A DNA stretch of 64,000 nucleotides from Cryptomeria japonica (GCF_030272615.1 NC_081413.1:719159867-719223866); one strand, 5' to 3'; shown: positions 11,519 to 23,005, counted from the first letter of the stretch. Made by a program: numbers and translations. Notes: generated from the letters alone by a model not told the origin.

Positions 11519-12416
11519 ATGGCCAAGTTTGATGATAGTTGGATATGGCATAGGAGAATCTGCCATGTAAATTTTGATAATATTGTGAAAGCTAGTAAGA
11601 TCAAGGCAGTTAGAGGATTGCCTGTGTTGAACAAATCAGAGAATCCTTTGTGCAGAGAATGTCAACTGGGGAAAATGTCTTGCTCAACCTCAAAGGTAAA
11701 TCTTTCATAGCAGATAATTTACTTGATCTTGTGCAAATTGATTTGTGTGGCCCTATGAAGACTAGGAGTGTTTAGGGAGATAGGTACTTTATGATCCTTA
11801 CTGATGATTTCTCAAGAATGATGTGGGTCACATTCTTGAAAGACAAGTCTGAAGATTTTGGAAATTTTAAAGCCTTCAGAGCACTAGTTGAAAAGGAAAG
11901 CGGTAAGAGGATTAAATGCCTTAGAACCGATCAAGGAGGTGAGTTCACCTCTAGAGAATTCTATAAGTACTGTGAAGAGAATGGAATCAAAAGACAACTG
12001 TCTGGCCCCCGGACTCCACAGTAAAATGGCCTAGCAGAAAGGAACAACTGGACTATAGTTTAAGCAGCCAGAACAATGCTAGTTCAAGGAAAGGTTGCTC
12101 ACACTTTTTGGAGAGAAGTAGTGAGCACTATAGTCTACACTATGAACCGGGTACTCATCAAGAAAGGTAAGGATAAAACTCCTTATGGGTATTGGACTAG
12201 TTAAATCTAGTGGTAAGCTACTTTAGAGTGTTTGGTAGCAAGTGTTATATCAAGAGAACTAAATACCATAGCAAGTTTGATACAAAATGTGATGAGGGAA
12301 TATTCCTAGGGTATTCCACCAAGAGGAAAGCTCTCAAGTGTTTTAACAATAGGACTCAGAGAATTGTTGAAAGTATCAATGTTAGAGTTGATGAAACCTC
12401 TGAGATTTCCATATGA
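11519..12416 (+). pseudogene. Copia-A integrase
   Basis: The domain opens with the GAG-pre-integrase zinc motif WIWHRRICHVNFDNIVK...CRECQLGK (H-H-C-C). The rve core follows, with the first Asp in LVQIDLCGP, the second in LRTDQGGEF and the Glu in PRTPQ-stop-NGLAERNN. The C-terminal part has FGSKCYIKR and DEGIFLGYSTKRKALKC. The frame is broken at about 11705, 11775, 12022, 12060 and 12200. No RT follows: after 12416 the sequence does not resemble pol. Confidence 0.85.
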
Positions 12417-13008
12417 TTCCTTCATAGTGTATGGGTAGACTATTCACACTCACTAGCATCATATTGCAAAGATTGAATCAGAGATCTACAAGCGGACTCA
12501 AGATCTGCAAGAGCTCTAGTTGCTTTTATTACCAAAGTTGTAGGTTCTTTAGAAGTGTTTTATGAACTTGGAGGCTATTATTGTTACACAGGAATTGAGC
12601 ATCATCGATTCCATGGAGGAGTTATCTTTCCAGATGAAGACTCAGACTGAAATTGATTCCTCACTCCTAGATACCTGGTCCATAGACATGAAGGATATCA
12701 TGAAAAACTTTAAATATATTTTTGAAAAGTTTTACTCTTTATTGTCATAAACATATACTATATTTTTATGTTATGCAATATGATTTTGGTAACTCAAGGG
12801 AGTGGTAAACCCACTATGTTTTGTATTACTTTGTCATTGTTGGCAAAAGGGGGAGTAGCATTGAATTTTTACATGCTTGTAATTTTGGCAAAGGGAGTAG
12901 TGTGTATGCTTAGGGGGAGTAAATTTTGATTATGGCATCATTTTTGTTTTGTAAGCACTTAGATGTCAAATTTTCTTTAAGTGTTGCCATCAATGCCAAA
13001 GGAGGAGA
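12417..13008 (+). other. Copia-A 3' region without RT, with repeated PPT-like motifs
   Basis: The position where RT and RNase H belong holds only about 590 bp. It has one small open stretch (12562-12750) of unknown nature. Four purine-rich motifs of polypurine-tract type follow: GGCAAAAGGGGGAGTA near 12842, GGCAAAGGGAGTA near 12886, TTAGGGGGAGTAA near 12911, and GCCAAAGGAGGAGATTG near 12992, which directly abuts the LTR start. Confidence 0.65.
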
Positions 13009-14165
13009 TTGTTGGTATTTTGATGATGTTTAGTTGTGATTGTCATTGATGGACGTACACTTATTTTATGTATGAGTTATTCTCAACCAACAATATGTGT
13101 TGTATTGTTCACACCGGTATTATATGCCATTGAATGCATAGTCTTTGTTTGTAGAAAAATATCGATGTTTTGCAGAAAATGCTTACCGATCAAAGCATGA
13201 CCGAAGACCTCAAGTGGTATGAAGACATCAAGCAGTATGTAGACCTCAAGCAAAACAAGGACCCCCAACCATAGTTAATCTTTTTGATCGGAACACTATG
13301 TTCCAGTTTACCAATCTTTCTTTATCAGTAATTGATATATTGTGTTAAACTGGTAAAATTGTAGAGTGTGATGAGTTATCATCCACCGACACTTTGGCGG
13401 TGCTTCTGTGTCATGTTACCAAATGTGTCTAGATGCTTTGAACCTAGGAAATTGTAATCCAATCTCATTGGACCGACATGAAATCAACTTCCTATTTAAG
13501 GACATCATGTCTAGGGTTTTAAGTGTGCATGTGTGTATATTTGAAGAGAGAATTTGTTATAGAAGCATCATGCGATAGAGATTGAACATGGAAAGGATAG
13601 AATAATGAAGTAATGTTGCAAAGCATTAACAGAAAATAGTCAAGGATCTAATCAAACATTCTATGCTACTTTCTTGATCATTCACTTGTTGATTACTAAT
13701 CTCTTCGAAAAGTCTGAAACCCTTAATCGGGTAGGCCCAGTCAAGCCTTTTGTAAATCCTCTAACAAGGTGGTTCACAGTTGTAGATCTGAAATCCTTTA
13801 ATAGGGTAGTCTTTAACAGGGGTTATCTCCTAACATAGATCTGAATTCCTAATAGGATTTGTTGTGGTGAAGAACATTGTAAGGCCTTAACCAGTCTGGT
13901 TACTATTCTGCAGATAGTTGACTTGTGAGTTTTACTCACTATGGTTTTTCCCATTTAGGTTTCCACATCAAAATATCTTGTGTTATGGTGATTGTGCTTT
14001 TGTGGGTGAATGATTTATTTGCTATTTGGCTTATCAGTGTTTTAAGTGGTTTGTTTTTTAAACTATTATACCAGTCTGCAGTAAAATTGCTTAAGAGTTT
14101 GGTTAAGTTTTTTGGGCATACTAATTCACCCCCCCTCTTAGTATTCTTCACTAAGGGTTTGAATT
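13009..14165 (+). repeat. Copia-A 3' LTR
   Basis: It starts TGTTGGTATTTTGATGATG directly after the purine tract AAAGGAGGAGAT. It contains a TATA-like CTATTTAAGGAC at about 13490-13501, U5 repeats (AAATCCTTTAATAGGGTAG type, 13715-13860), the GGTTTTTCCCATTTAGGTTT motif at 13941 and the C-run at 14127. The right end is uncertain: it is followed by AATTTGGTATAGATC at about 14162, which looks like a worn tRNA-Met PBS and hints that this LTR once served as a 5' LTR too. Confidence 0.7.
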
Positions 14166-14175
14166 TGGTATAGAT

Positions 14176-15198
14176 CGGATTTTTGTGATGAGTTACGATC
14201 AACTAATAGCTAATATTGCATTGTAATTTGATGCTATGATCTGTATGATTGATCTAAGATGATCTCTTATTATTTGTATTGTAATTTAGGGTTTAGTGGC
14301 TGACCTAGTTGAGATGGCTATTTAGGTTGACACAATTGATGTTCATTGTGTCGGTGGTCTTAGAGAATGTGTTGAGCCATCCAAGTGAAGTGTGAGATCT
14401 AGTTGAGAGTTGCAGAGTGTTGTGCATAACTGGATCTAATTAAGCAAGCAGAGAAGTGCAAGTAACAGATCATTTTCTTACTGTTGTTCCCTAACAGTTG
14501 CAGCAGGTTAAATCCCTCAACTGGGTAGGTCCTAATAGGGAAGCTCTCAAAAAGAGTGGTAAATCCTCTCAAGAGGTTGATCCTAATAGGTCATTAAGCT
14601 CCTAACTGAGCTTCTAGGTAAATCCAATAACTGGGTGACTCCTAATAGGGTCTTCTCCTAACATGTCATATTGTAAGCTCCTAACAAGGCACACTTCAAA
14701 AGAGTACAAATACTTGTGGGTACCAACTCCCATCGTGGTTTTTCCCATTTGGGTTTCGGCATAAAAAACTTATGGTGTTCATGTGTGGAATGTTTTTCAT
14801 GTGATGTTCTTTTTTATGTTTCATTTCATGCATTATTTCTGAGGCACTGGTTATGTTGTTTTATCAGAAGTTTATCAGAGGTTACCTGTACTGATAAGAA
14901 GTTGTTAAGGAAAGTAATCGATTTGATTGATAAGGTGGATAAGTTGATATATGATTAAATTGATATGATTTCTTAAGTGGTGAAAGTATTGATAGTTGTG
15001 ATAAATGATTTGATTAATGTGTTAAGCAAATCTGATCAAGAGGTTGTTAGATCTGATTAAAGAAGTTGGAATATTTGTTAAATGGTTTTAGATCTGATAT
15101 AAGTTTGTTTTGGGGATTTTAGTTTTAGTTGGTATTAATACTAATTCACCCCCCCCCCCACCCCTCGTCTATGTATTAATTGGATCCTCCTAGTATTA
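14176..15198 (+). repeat. Copia-B 5' LTR (5' truncated)
   Basis: It carries the same signature order as the two other copia LTRs: GTGATGAGTTA at 14185, TATA-like CTATTTAGG near 14317, U5 repeats (14505-14700), GTGGTTTTTCCCATTTGGGT at 14734, and a C-run at 15150. The first about 350 bp present before GTGATGAGTTA in the 13009 LTR are absent, so its 5' end is lost. Confidence 0.65.
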
Positions 15199-15202
15199 AT
15201 AA

Positions 15203-15215
15203 TTGGTATTAGAGC
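15203..15215 (+). other. Copia-B primer-binding site
   Basis: TTGGTATTAGAGC differs by one base from the tRNA-Met site TTGGTATCAGAGC. It lies 63 bp upstream of the gag start. Confidence 0.8.
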
Positions 15216-15277
15216 TTTGGTCCTCTGTGTGTGTAGAAAACCTAACCACTTGAGGGAAAGATTCTGAGGAAGTCAAG

Positions 15278-16200
15278 ATGATGAAGAAAGATGGTCCTAA
15301 GTTCAACAAGGATAACTACAAGATCAGGAAAGATAGAATGAAGATCTACATCAAAGGTCTTGGTGCATAATAGTGGAAGCAAGTTAAAACAAGATATGTT
15401 TCTCCTACCACTACTCCATTGACACCGAATGAACTCAAAGAGTAGCAAGAGAACATGCAAGCCTTAGAAGGTATTGTAAGTACCTTATTTGATTTAGAAT
15501 ATATCGATGTTCAAGGAATGGAAACTACACAAGAGGTATGGGAAAAAATAGATACAATCTATGGAGGAGATGATCATGTAAAAAGAGCAAAAGAGGAAAG
15601 TTGGACGACATGAGAATGCTTGAAGGAGAAAATATTGCACAGTATGGTGAGAGAATCAAAGAAGTTGTTGGCGGCATAAAGAGTGTTGGAGGTAAAATAA
15701 ATGATGATGCAATAGAAATTAAGATGCTTAGAACTCTTCAACCTCAGTATGTTATAAGAGTATCTACAATCCAAGAACTTAGATCTATTTCAAAGGATAA
15801 GGTAATTGTTGATTCATTGATTGGTAAGCTTACAACTTTTGAGTTAAATAGTTTTGTCAATAGTGTGACAAAATCTACTGAATCTTCCTTTAAAGCTTCT
15901 ATTACCAATTGAACTGCTAGAAAAGGAAAATATATATGTCAAAATCATGAGTGTAGGACAAGCCATAGAAGTTACTGGGGAAATGAAAACAATGAAGATC
16001 AAGTGATGGAACTTGAGGAACTATTAGCAAAAAGATTTCCAAGAGGCACTGGTAAGTATAAAGGAAAGCTACCTTTGAAGTGTTTCTCTTGTAGTACAAT
16101 TGGGCATATTGCTGCTAATTGCCCTAACACCGATAAGAAAGAAAAGTTTAGAAGATTCAAAGGAAAGGGCAAGAAATGTTGTTATGTTGTTGTAGATGAA
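15278..16200 (+). pseudogene. Copia-B gag with intact CCHC zinc knuckle
   Basis: The start MMKKDGPKFNKDNYKIRKD at 15278 parallels Copia-A. The capsid region contains IDTIYGGDDHVKRAKEES, IAQYGERIKEVVGGIKSVGG and MLRTLQPQYVIRVSTIQELR. The nucleocapsid knuckle CFSCSTIGHIAANC fits C-x2-C-x4-H-x4-C exactly and is followed by a lysine-rich basic tail. Stops lie near 15368 and 15443, with a frameshift near 15600 and a stop at 15910. It is better preserved than Copia-A but not functional. Confidence 0.87.
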
Positions 16201-16644
16201 GGAGTGACCGATGAGGAGTCTGAAGATAAAGATGACAATGAAGAAATTGTGTTTGTAGCCATGAAGGAGGAACTATCAAATGAAAGGGCACTAGTATCTC
16301 ACATGGAGAATAGTGATGAGTGGATTATAGATAGTGGCTGCTCACACCACATGACCAGAGACAAGAGTGAGTTCATAACCCTTAATTAATTTGATGGAGG
16401 TGTTGTTAGATTTGGAAATAACTCTCCCTGTATGGTGAAAGGTAAAGGTTTTATCTCTCTAAATGGGAAGAGTAATGTTGATAATGTGTTTTGGGTTGAT
16501 GGTCTAAAGCATAATCTTTTAAGTGTTGGTTAGCTCAATGATAAAGGTTATTTTCTTCAGTTTAAAAGTGGAGTCTACAAAATTCTTGGAGGTAATGATG
16601 AATTCATTGCTACTCGGAAGAAAACTAAAGGTAACTTATTCCAT
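16201..16644 (+). pseudogene. Copia-B protease region
   Basis: EWIIDSGCSHHMTRD at about 16318-16362 gives the D-S-G active site. CMVKGKGFISLNGKSN and GLKHNLLSVG follow as in Copia-A. Stops at 16387 and 16531 interrupt the frame. The two copies share the order and spacing of all motifs. Confidence 0.8.
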
Positions 16645-17765
16645 TTGAATAATAATGTTAATAATTGTCTGGTTGCAAGAATGGAAGACACTTGGTTGTG
16701 GCATAAAAGATATTGTCATGTTAATTTTGATAATTTGGTTAAAGTAATTAAGTCAAGTGTTGTAAGAGGATTGCCACAAATTGTCAAACTAGATAATGTG
16801 ATATGCAAAGATTGTCAAATCAGTAGGATGACCTCTATTTCTTTCAAGAGCAAGAATTGTACTTCTGAGAATATTTTAGAATTGGTACATACTAATCTTT
16901 GTGGCTCTATTAGAACAAAGAGTTATTATGTGATAGGTATTTCATGATTTTCATCGATGACTATTCTAAAATGACATGGGCAACATTTTTGAAGGAGAAA
17001 TAAAAAGCATTTAGTAAATTTAAATCATTTAAAGATCTCGTTGAAAATGAGACCGGTAAGAATTTGAAACGTTTAAGATCAAACTAGAGAGGTGAATTCA
17101 CATCTGATGAATTTTTTAAGTATTGTGATGAACATGGTATAAAGAGATAGATGTCTGCTCCGAGGACACCACAACAAAATGGTATAGCAGAAAGGATAAA
17201 TACAACAATAGTTGAAGTTGCAAGAACCATGTTATTAAAAGGTGATGAATCCAAAATATTTTCTAGAGAAGTGATCAGTACCGTTGTATACACTTTAAAC
17301 CAAGTACTGATAAAGAGAGGTAATAATAAGACACCCTATGAGCTATGGTATGGAAAAACACCTTGTGTAAGTTATTTCAAAAATTTTGGAAGTCAATGTT
17401 TTATTAAGAGAGATAAGTACACTGAGAAGTTTGATGCAAAATCTGATGAAGGATTTTTTCTTGGTTACTCTTCTAAGAGTAAGGCATATAAATGTTACAA
17501 TAAGGGAACTAATAAAATTATTGAAAGTGTTAATGTGAAGGTAGATGATCTATCTGAAAAGTCAGAAGGTACCAACAGATCAGAACCTAAAAAAGATGAT
17601 AAGAAACTTGTGATCATTGAACCAGAAGCACATAACAATCAAGAACCGACAAATGAAGAACTAGGTGCTCAATTAGTAAGCGATGATAGTGAGGAAGAAA
17701 ATGAGGAACCTGATGCAGAAGATGCATAACTGACACAAGTATTACCTAGATATGTCAGATTAAAC
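16645..17765 (+). pseudogene. Copia-B integrase, cut off by Gypsy-2
   Basis: The zinc domain reads WLWHKRYCHVNFDNLVK...CKDCQISRM. The catalytic core has FIDDYSKMTWATFLKEK. RLRSN with a stop stands where the second Asp should be, so D has become N. The Glu is present in PQQNGIAERIN. FGSQCFIKRDKY and DEGFFLGYSSKSKAYKC follow, then an acidic tail. Copia similarity stops abruptly after PRYVRLN at about 17764. The next codons are unlike any copia protein and coincide with the proposed end of the Gypsy-2 LTR. RT and RNase H are missing. Confidence 0.85.
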
Positions 17766-17767
17766 TG

Positions 17768-19033
17768 TGATGTTAAAAATGTGCTATATAGAAAGGCATA
17801 CACATATAATGAGACAATAAAACATAATGGAAAGCTTCATTAAAAACTAAACTAAAGATGCAAATCATAAACCTTCCTTGAAATGTCCCATTTTCCTCTA
17901 TTCTTGAGGACCTTGAAGGTGTTGGATTGATTGAATCTTAATGGAGCAATGACCTCCAAAGTGGCAACTCAAGAGTTGAGTGGCTACTTGATCATGATTG
18001 ATTATTCAAATGATATGAAATGCATGATCTAAGAGACTAGATTAACATGCTATGATTAATAAAAAAGTCTAATTACTAGATAATTGAAATGCAACTTGCC
18101 TATAGTAATGATGCTAAAAATATGAATGCAAGGGATCCTTATTGCTCCAAAATGGGTGATATTTATAGGAATTCCAAGGCCAAAGCTGAGGTGGCAAGAA
18201 TCAATGGTCCAAATCTGATCTGAAGATATTAAGGGCCAAGATTGAGGAAGTTGAAGAAGAGGTTGGAGGAAGGGACACTTGTCATCTCTGTGGTGACAAG
18301 TGTCAAGGGGCCTTGCTCATGAGAGGGAAAGTGTCCAAGGGAGGAGACATGTGGCAAAAGTTCCATTTGTCTCAAGGGGAGAATACCCACACCATAGGAG
18401 GTTAGGATAATGAGGTTAGAATGTGCAAGATAGGATAGGGTTAGTTAAACCCAAGGCTAGGTGGAATGGGTTAGGTTAGGAGATGGTTAGGTTAGGTGGT
18501 TAAAAGTTAGGAGCCATGTGCTCATTTGAATTTAGAAATTCAAATAATTTGGAAAATAATAATTAATCTCAACAAACTTGAGTTTGTTAATCTTAATTAG
18601 GAATTAGAAGAATTGATTAAAATGAGGGGAATTAATTAATTTAGAATTAATTAATCAAAGGGGGATATTAAATGAACTATATAAATAAATCATGTAGATT
18701 TATTTACTAGTAGATAAATAGATAAATTAATCAAGTGGCTTGTGAATTCAATTAATTGGGAAAGGGGATTAATCAAATAATTGCGTATTTAATTAACTTG
18801 TGTATACATTTTTCCCCTCTTTGAAGTGATGTGTGATGACACATTGGTTCAAAGAAAACTCAATTGATAATGTTGTTGATATTGATTTTGATAGGATGCA
18901 GAGTTGATCTTGATTTGATGTGGATTTGGTTTCGATATGATACTGATTCGATTTTGAGATGATAAATCTCGATATGATGTGGTTTCGATGTTTGGGATGA
19001 TAAATCTCGATATGATGCCCCAAACGCTGACTA
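17768..19033 (-). repeat. Gypsy-2 3' LTR
   Basis: The minus-strand start TAGTCAGCGTTTGGGGCATC at 19033 matches the Gypsy-1 LTR start TGGTCAACGCTTGCGGAGTC. A minus-strand TATA box (TTCCTATAAATATC) lies at 18159-18172. TTAATT-rich blocks at 18560-18790 correspond to those in the Gypsy-1 LTR, and GATAAATCTCGATATGATG is duplicated at 18960-19017. The low end is inferred from the abrupt loss of copia coding near 17765. A purine tract (CCCAAGGGGGCA on the minus strand) lies about 24 bp before the start. Confidence 0.65.
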
Positions 19034-20439
19034 ATAGATATTGATGTGAGGATGCCCCCTTGGGAGATGAATCGAATAATTTTGCAATATATTTGAATTT
19101 TTCACGATTTTTTGATTTTTTTGAAATTTTTGAAATTTTTACGATTTTTAGATTTTGAATGATTTTCTTTTTTTTGGAGATTTTCAGAGTTGATCCGATT
19201 CATTTCCCGATAAAAAAATTTGGAAACAATGCCCTACCAAGTTGATTAGATGATTAAAAGTTAGTGGAATAAAAATCCCACTTAAATGCCCCATTGTGAG
19301 TTTAAAAAGGTGAAGTCCTTTTACCACTCTTCATTTGTGCACTTCAGTTGTTTGAAAAGTTTCTCTAGAGGAATAAATGGCTATCCCGTACCACCAACAT
19401 AGGTTTGAGTGAGTTCAGCAAAATGAGCATCCTTCAGCCTACGGTCTACTGGTACATACTTCGAGAAAACACAACTTTGTCAAAGTTTTAGTTGATTTGT
19501 GAAAAAATTAGCTATTTGTAGAAAAAAACATTTTTTAGCATTTTCGCCATGTGGGTTTGAAAAATGGGTTTTTTAGGATTTTTTGAAAAAAATTTAATTC
19601 GCTCCCAAAAAAAATATTTATTTATGCTTTTGTCATGTTTTTGGAAAAAAAATTGCTTGATTGGGGGGGGCAGTGGTGCCATGGTGGCCCCACCACAGAC
19701 ACTACGAGCACCACGAGCGACGTTGTCGGTGGCGTCATGGGCGCCATGCGCGGCATCATCGACACCACCTCAGGCACCATGGGCGTCGTCGTCGACGCCA
19801 CAATAGGTGCCATTGTGAGCACCATGTGCGGCACTGCTAGTGCCACCACTGATGCCAAGGGTGGCACTAGCGCCACTGCAGACGTCAAGCCTACCGATGA
19901 GGGGGTCAGGCAAAAAACCAATTTTTTTTTTTGTGAGTTTTCGAGTTTTTTTAATTTTTTTTATGATTGTTTTATTTTTTTTTATGATTTTTTGAATTTG
20001 TTTTGATGATTTTTTGATGAGTTTTCATGATTTTTTGATTTTTTGATGACTTGATTTCTTTTTATTATTGATTTGATTTTTGACATTTATTGAATTTTTT
20101 CGATTATTGATGTTTGATAAAGAGGTTGGATTTGCTGTCGATTTGATTTAATTTTTGATATCGATAGGGTAAGATTTGATTAGCTATCGAATTGATAAAA
20201 TTAAACACTCCTGAGTGATGAAATTTGATGATTATTTCTGATTATCTCGATGTACGTGCAAGATGAAATAGGATTGATAGTGACCTCATGATAGATGAGC
20301 GTCATTGATAGGGGGCCAATGAGATTTGATAAAAATCTCAATTGAGCAAGATAGACTGATAGATAGATTGATTTGATAGATAGATAAATCAAGAGAATGA
20401 TATGATGAGATGATTTGATTGGAGGAGCACTTTAGTATC
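19034..20439 (+). other. Gypsy-2 3' untranslated region with T-rich and GC-rich blocks
   Basis: No supported gene is present. The stretch is AT-rich, with poly-T and GATTTTTTGA runs at 19075-19220 and 19920-20160 and a (GATA)n-like tract near 20350-20390. A GC-rich degenerate tandem array at 19670-19905 stands out sharply. The region lies between the 3' LTR and the antisense PMD pseudogene, so it could be the PMD gene's promoter side. Confidence 0.5.
19670..19905 (+). repeat. GC-rich degenerate minisatellite
   Basis: About 235 bp of GGCACCATGGGCGTCGTCG-like imperfect repeats stand in otherwise AT-rich DNA. Two plus-strand frames are open across it and would give Thr/Ala/Gly- or Pro/Ala/Ser-rich low-complexity protein. 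The opposite strand is open too, as expected for a codon-periodic repeat, so coding is not established. Confidence 0.7.
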
Positions 20440-21255
20440 CTTCAGGAAGAGCAAGACCACATTAACAGGTGTGGTTTATCTTCCCTTCTCAGCATGCCCT
20501 AACCCTTGATTAACCAAGGATTATTGATAGCCTTAGCAGAGCGTTGGCATAGCGAGCACACCACTTTTAACTTACTGACGGGCGAGATGTCAGTGACACC
20601 CGAGGATGTATACCAGATATTATGCATCCCTGTGATGGGCAAGCTAGTGTATTATGATCTTAGCGAGCAGGTGGGACACATGCACTATGTCAAGTGTTTG
20701 AGGATGATGAGATAGGTGGATATGAAATTGCATGGTAGGAGATGCTAGAGATAGCTTATGCCACATTACCCACTATTCTTGTCGGATTCATTGGAGGTTT
20801 CCTTTGTCCTGATCATAGGTCAAAGGGATTATCTGTTGGATGGGGTTGTCTCCTTGATCAGATGGTGACATAGGGGACCTGATTTGCATGGGGGTCATGC
20901 ATGTTGGCGCACTTGTATCATGACCTGCACCGAGTTGTGTACTAGAGATTGGATGCATTATCAACAGGGGTGACCGTTCTCCAGATATGGGCCTGGGAGC
21001 ACCTGCCTATCACACGACCATTGGTTGATAGAGATAGACTTGTAGGTAGACCTTATGATGACGGGTATCTAGGCATCATTGTCTAGCGAAAGCTGTGCAA
21101 ATTGGAGTATTGGCGATGGACACTGGATGATCTGGATACTGTGATATGGAGACCGTACAAAGAGTGTGAGATCTAGCCCGAGGATGCATCCTATTCGCTC
21201 TACATGACCTATGAGATTATGGATGCATTTGATTTGATATATGATTATGTTGTGT
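20440..21255 (+). pseudogene. Plant mobile domain (PMD) pseudogene, antisense to Gypsy-2
   Basis: Plus-strand frames give LIALAERWHSEHTTFNLLTG then MSVTPEDVYQILCIPVMG (20520-20640), the hallmark of the aminotransferase-like plant mobile domain. Farther on come LVGFIGGFLCPD, FAWGSCMLAHLYHDLHRVVY, TVLQIWAWEHLPITRP and YLGIIV...KLCKLEYWRWTLDDLDTVIWRPY (to about 21170), in the usual order. Stops at 20713, about 20871, 20881, 20943, 21085 and 21175 disable it. PMD proteins occur as host genes (MAIN/MAIL) and as accessory ORFs of MULE and Ty3 elements. Here it sits antisense between integrase and the 3' LTR of Gypsy-2. Confidence 0.8.
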
Positions 21256-22859
21256 AGTTACTTTCATGATGTATGATTTATATTCTAGATGATGGATGCA
21301 TACTTCTTATATGATGATGCAGTATTTACATGATGTTATGCATATGAGAATATGTATGGTGATGCTTATAAGCACTATGTGATATATGTGCAATGCAATA
21401 CTTTCTATGTTTATGATATTTTTATGATTTTCTCATGCATGTTAATATGATATGGATGCAATGCAATGGTGTTACTTTATATGATTTGAGATAAAATGGC
21501 TACAATGCAATAATCTAACTAAATGAATGAATGATTGGATGCTTTATATGAATGATGCCTTAGTATGCAATGGCTATATGAGATGAACTAACTTATCATG
21601 CAGGATGAGTGAATTGATTATTATTTTATTGTCCAATGTACCCAATCATGTAATAAGAGAGATAACAGCATGTTGAAGTCTTTGGCCATGGAAAAGATGA
21701 GTGTTGTGATTCCATGCAAAATGAAATGCAAATCTACTTTAAAAATGCAAATGCAAAATGAAATGCAATGCGGTGATCGGACTAATCATGTGGTGATTGC
21801 TTTGTTTCATCATTGAGCCTTTAAAATGTGGGAAGTGAGTGCAAACATCAATGGTATAATTGAACCATGATGACCTAAGAACTACTTTCTTGGGTTTTGA
21901 TATTGCAAGTTAGCACAAGCATCAAGGTATAATTGAACCAAGATGACCTAATTCTTGCTTGCATAAATAGGCAGTATTAACCATTTCTATATGAAGTCTG
22001 AAATGTCTTCTAGGATACTCTAATGATCATGTCCTGAGACAACTTTGCACATATGAACAATTAATTTATAGATAGTAGATAAGAAAAATATTATGTTCCT
22101 TCCTTGTTCCTCTAGTCAAAGACATCCTGGAGTTACTCAGAAATCATGATAGCAAAAATCAAGATAAAATAGTTGAACCATTATTGTCAAAGTATTAAAA
22201 TCATGAGTCAAGATATATCATCCATTGATATGTGTTTGTCATCTTTGTCATGTTTAGACTAATATGTGAACGATTAATTTACAGATAGTAGATAAGAAAA
22301 ATATTATGTTCCTTCCTTGTTCCTCTAGTCAAAGACATCCCAGAGTCACTCAGAAATCATGATAGCAAAAATCAAGATAAAATTGTTGAACCATTATTGT
22401 CAAAGTGTTAAAATCCAGAGTCAAGACTATCTTCCATTGATATGTGTTTGTCATGTTTAGACTAATATGTAATAGTTGATGATTCACAATATGATATTAT
22501 GTTCAACATTGGATGTGTCTCAGTTTTTCACTTGACAAGTGTTTTCTAACTGTTGTTCTACTTGTTTGATTAAGCTCAAAGTGATGAAAAGTTTTGCCCC
22601 CGGCTAGGTTCAAGATTTTGCCCCCAGTCTAGAAACAAACTTTATTATGATATATGCAATGATCCAAACCATGAAAAGAAATCACCTTGGATGCCTATGT
22701 ATGTACAAAGGCTTTATGATGGATATGAACAACTCTGACAGAAATGAATGCAAGTAGAAGGATGCATGAACCAATAGATGGAAGAGCTAGCTAATAGATA
22801 GCGCCTGTTTGCTAGGTTTTCACCATTTGTTTTTATTGCACTTTCTCATATTTGATTTT
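21256..22859. other. Gypsy-2 noncoding 3' region
   Basis: AT-rich DNA with many ATGCAATGCA and TATGATG motifs and no credible ORF on either strand. It contains the 213-bp direct duplication at 22055-22480 and two GTTTTGCCCCCxG motifs at about 22594-22628. Nothing else is seen. Confidence 0.5.
22055..22480. repeat. 213-bp tandem duplication
   Basis: Two adjacent copies begin GAACAATTAATTTATAGATAG (22055) and GAACGATTAATTTACAGATAG (22268). They share long stretches such as AAATATTATGTTCCTTCCTT and GTCAAAGACATCC. The copies differ by scattered substitutions and a few short indels. Confidence 0.9.
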
Positions 22860-23005
22860 TTTTATTTTTTCCATTGTTTTTGTATTTTCTTCTTTTTCAC
22901 TATTTTTTTGGATTTTTCTTATTTTCCATTGTTTTGGGATTTTTTTGTTTTTCCATTGTTTTTGGATTTTTCTGTGTTTTCACTGTTTTTGGAGTTTTCT
23001 ACTTT
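22860..23005 (-). repeat. 27-bp tandem repeat at the integrase 3' end
   Basis: A T-rich array with units like TTCCATTGTTTTTGGATTTTTC follows the integrase stop on the minus strand. In the integrase frame the array reads as 9-residue lysine-rich repeats (KNPKTMEKQ type) after one stop codon. It could be a former C-terminal tail or an untranslated repeat. Confidence 0.75.

Noticed and set aside
19635-20006. Plus-strand Thr/Ala/Gly-rich frame as a protein gene
   Set aside because: Open frames exist on both strands through the GC-rich repeat, and no start context or homology is recognised.
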